Below are positions 12,883 to 14,277 of a DNA stretch of 14,277 nucleotides, piece after piece (the first letter of the stretch is position 1; every line of letters begins with the position of its first letter). The stretch covers positions 1 to 14,277 of the forward strand of contig LJUI01000084.1 in NCBI GenBank assembly GCA_001303705.1. Direction: 5' to 3'. The notes beneath the pieces are model-generated. The model searched no databases, was not told the DNA's origin, and saw nothing but the letters and a program-made list of their open reading frames with translations. A program made the translations under genes and the position numbers. The DNA is from a candidate division TA06 bacterium SM23_40 (lineage in GTDB: Bacteria > LJUI01 > SM1-40).

Positions 12883-14187
12883 GTGACCGCCTACGAGATC
12901 ATCCGCAAGAAGCGGGACGGGGGCGAACTCACGGGGGAAGAGATCGAGTACTTCGTGCGATCGTACACCGGAGGTGAGATCCCCGACTACCAGGCTGCCG
13001 CACTATTGATGGCGATCGTCCTGATCGGCATGTCGGCCGGGGAGACGGCCGATCTGACGATGGCGATGATGCGATCCGGCGACGTGATCGATCTCTCCGA
13101 TATCCCCGGCGTAAAGGTGGACAAGCACAGCACAGGAGGCGTGGGGGACAAGGTCTCGCTCGTCCTCGCTCCTCTTGTCGCCGCCTGCGGTGTGCCGGTA
13201 CCGATGGTCTCGGGACGAGCCCTGGGGCACACGGGCGGCACACTCGACAAGCTCGAAGCGATTCCAGGTCTGCGCACCGACCTTTCGGTGCGCGAGTTCA
13301 GAGATCTGCTCCGCGGCATCGGTGTGGCGATGATCGGTCAGACCGACGAGATGGTACCTGCCGATCGCGAGCTGTACGCGCTCAGGGATACGACGGCAAC
13401 TGTCGAGTCGATACCCCTCATCTCAGCGAGTATCATGTCGAAGAAGATTGCGGAGGGGGCCGACGCGCTCGTGCTCGATGTGAAGACGGGGAGCGGTGCG
13501 TTCATGCAGGAGGAGGCGATGGCGCGGGAACTCGCACGAGCGATGATCGATATCGGGGTCAGAATGGGGAAGCGGGTTCGGGCGCTCATCACAGACATGG
13601 ATCAGCCGTTGGGGAGGGCTGTCGGCAATGCTGTAGAGGTCGCGGAGGCGATCGAGACGCTGCGCGGCGAAGGCCCCGACGATCTGCGCGCTCTCTGTCT
13701 GGCGCTCGGCTCAGAGATGCTCCGCATGGGAGAACGCGCTGCGTCCGAGGAGGAAGCGCTCACGCTGCTCGCCGACGCGATCTCGAGCGGCAGGGCTCTC
13801 CAGCGATTTCGCGAGATGGTCGCCGCTCAGGGGGGAGATGCGCGGGTCATCGATGATCCGTCGCTGTTGCCGAGCGCTCCCCTCCAGATGGAGGCGCGGG
13901 CCGAGGCCTCGGGCTACGTGCAGGGCATTGAGACTCGCGAGGTGGGACAGGCAGCCGCAGAGCTGGGGGCAGGGCGTGCGACGAAGGAGTCATCGATAGA
14001 CCACGGCGTGGGGATCATGATTGAGAAGAAGGTCGGAGATCATGCGGAGAAGGGCGAGCCTCTGGCGCGCATCCTGGCGCGGAGCGAACAGGCGGGCATA
14101 CGCTGTGTCCAGCGGATCGTGGACGCCTATGGCCTTGGCGATCGGCCGGGATCGGTTCCACCCCTGGTGCGGAGTACGGTCGAATAA
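12883..14187 (+). CDS. pdp: Pyrimidine-nucleoside (thymidine) phosphorylase
   Basis: GTG 12883 is chosen because the family start (TAYEIIRKKRDGGELTGEEI) follows directly and GAGGGGGAGG lies just upstream. The frame is open back to 12760, but those residues overlap deoC and look non-homologous. Length 434 residues, close to the Bacillus enzyme. It phosphorolyses uridine, deoxyuridine and thymidine to base plus (deoxy)ribose-1-phosphate. The phosphate site is K81-HSTGGVGDKVSL. Further blocks are VPMVSGRALGHTGGTLDKLE, IPLISASIMSKKIAEGADAL and VLDVKTGSGAFM. The C-terminal beta/alpha domain has GRATKESSIDHGVGIMIEKK. The pyrimidine-specific type (pdp) is favoured over deoA by length and by the presence of cdd; the two cannot be fully separated by eye. 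It is 61 nt after deoC and the last gene of the unit. Confidence 0.9.
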   Translation: MTAYEIIRKKRDGGELTGEEIEYFVRSYTGGEIPDYQAAALLMAIVLIGMSAGETADLTMAMMRSGDVIDLSDIPGVKVDKHSTGGVGDKVSLVLAPLVAACGVPVPMVSGRALGHTGGTLDKLEAIPGLRTDLSVREFRDLLRGIGVAMIGQTDEMVPADRELYALRDTTATVESIPLISASIMSKKIAEGADALVLDVKTGSGAFMQEEAMARELARAMIDIGVRMGKRVRALITDMDQPLGRAVGNAVEVAEAIETLRGEGPDDLRALCLALGSEMLRMGERAASEEEALTLLADAISSGRALQRFREMVAAQGGDARVIDDPSLLPSAPLQMEARAEASGYVQGIETREVGQAAAELGAGRATKESSIDHGVGIMIEKKVGDHAEKGEPLARILARSEQAGIRCVQRIVDAYGLGDRPGSVPPLVRSTVE

Positions 14188-14193
14188 CCCGAT

Positions 14194-14216
14194 CCGCGCT
14201 CGGTACGGCGGCGCGG
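14194..14216. terminator. Possible terminator hairpin after pdp
   Basis: CCGCGC (14194-14199) pairs with GCGCGG (14211-14216) around an 11-nt loop, beginning 7 nt after the pdp stop. No T tract follows on either strand, so it is only a weak candidate; in GC-rich sequence such stems also arise by chance. Confidence 0.25.
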
Positions 14217-14255
14217 ACTCAGAGGAGGCTCGCGAGGGCTTGCGACCGCGGCCCG

Positions 14256-14277
14256 TCACAGCCCGAACGGGTCGTCG
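14256..14277 (-). CDS. Possible C-terminal end of a minus-strand gene (partial)
   Basis: Reading inward from the right edge on the minus strand, one frame gives DDPFGL and then TGA (14256-14258). A DDPFG-like acidic/aromatic end is plausible for a real C-terminus, and the gene would be convergent with pdp. Six residues cannot establish a gene; this is flagged only for joining with the neighbouring sequence. Confidence 0.2.

Overview
This window looks like chromosome of a high-GC, Gram-negative bacterium. The Gram-negative reading rests on an outer-membrane OmpA-type protein with a signal peptide and a periplasmic LysM protein. The C-terminal fragment at the left edge and the mix of families (DUF1844, OmpA with carboxypeptidase-regulatory-like modules) recall poorly cultured candidate phyla such as Eisenbacteria or Latescibacteria. 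That placement is a weak inference; no rRNA or tRNA is present to test it.

Layout. (1) 1-180: C-terminal end of a protein whose start lies outside the window, followed by a strong hairpin terminator and a perfect 26-nt palindrome. (2) 463-1730, minus strand: three tandem small genes encoding one paralogous family. Each has a triple [DE]RRxGx[DE]RRxGx[DE]RR motif followed by a gap-free ~50-residue conserved domain. I cannot assign a function. A near-consensus promoter at 2097-2125 reads toward them through a leader of about 360 nt. (3) 2200-4611, plus strand: an outer-membrane beta-barrel/OmpA fusion, then a Nudix hydrolase preceded by a 15-bp tandem repeat. (4) 4635-5450, minus: mazG, convergent with the Nudix gene. 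(5) 5767-9129, plus: alr, a DUF1844 protein, a LysM protein with a duplicated C-terminal domain, and a stand-alone cyclic-nucleotide-binding protein, closed by a terminator at 9158-9195. (6) 9214-14187, plus: aldehyde dehydrogenase, deoB, cdd, deoC and pyrimidine-nucleoside phosphorylase.

How the genes work together. Block 6 is a compact nucleoside-catabolism operon. Cdd converts (deoxy)cytidine to (deoxy)uridine. The phosphorylase releases the base and (deoxy)ribose-1-phosphate. DeoB isomerises this to the 5-phosphate, and DeoC splits deoxyribose-5-phosphate into glyceraldehyde-3-phosphate and acetaldehyde. An aldehyde dehydrogenase at the head could oxidise the acetaldehyde, but its conserved C-terminus is missing. 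Block 5 mixes cell-wall functions (D-alanine supply, LysM) with a likely cAMP/cGMP sensor. Nudix and MazG are both nucleotide house-cleaning types.

Most notable: the three-gene RR-motif array, the truncated aldehyde dehydrogenase, Ser in place of the phospho-acceptor Thr in DeoB, and the repeat at the Nudix start. No CRISPR array, insertion sequence, tRNA or rRNA was seen.
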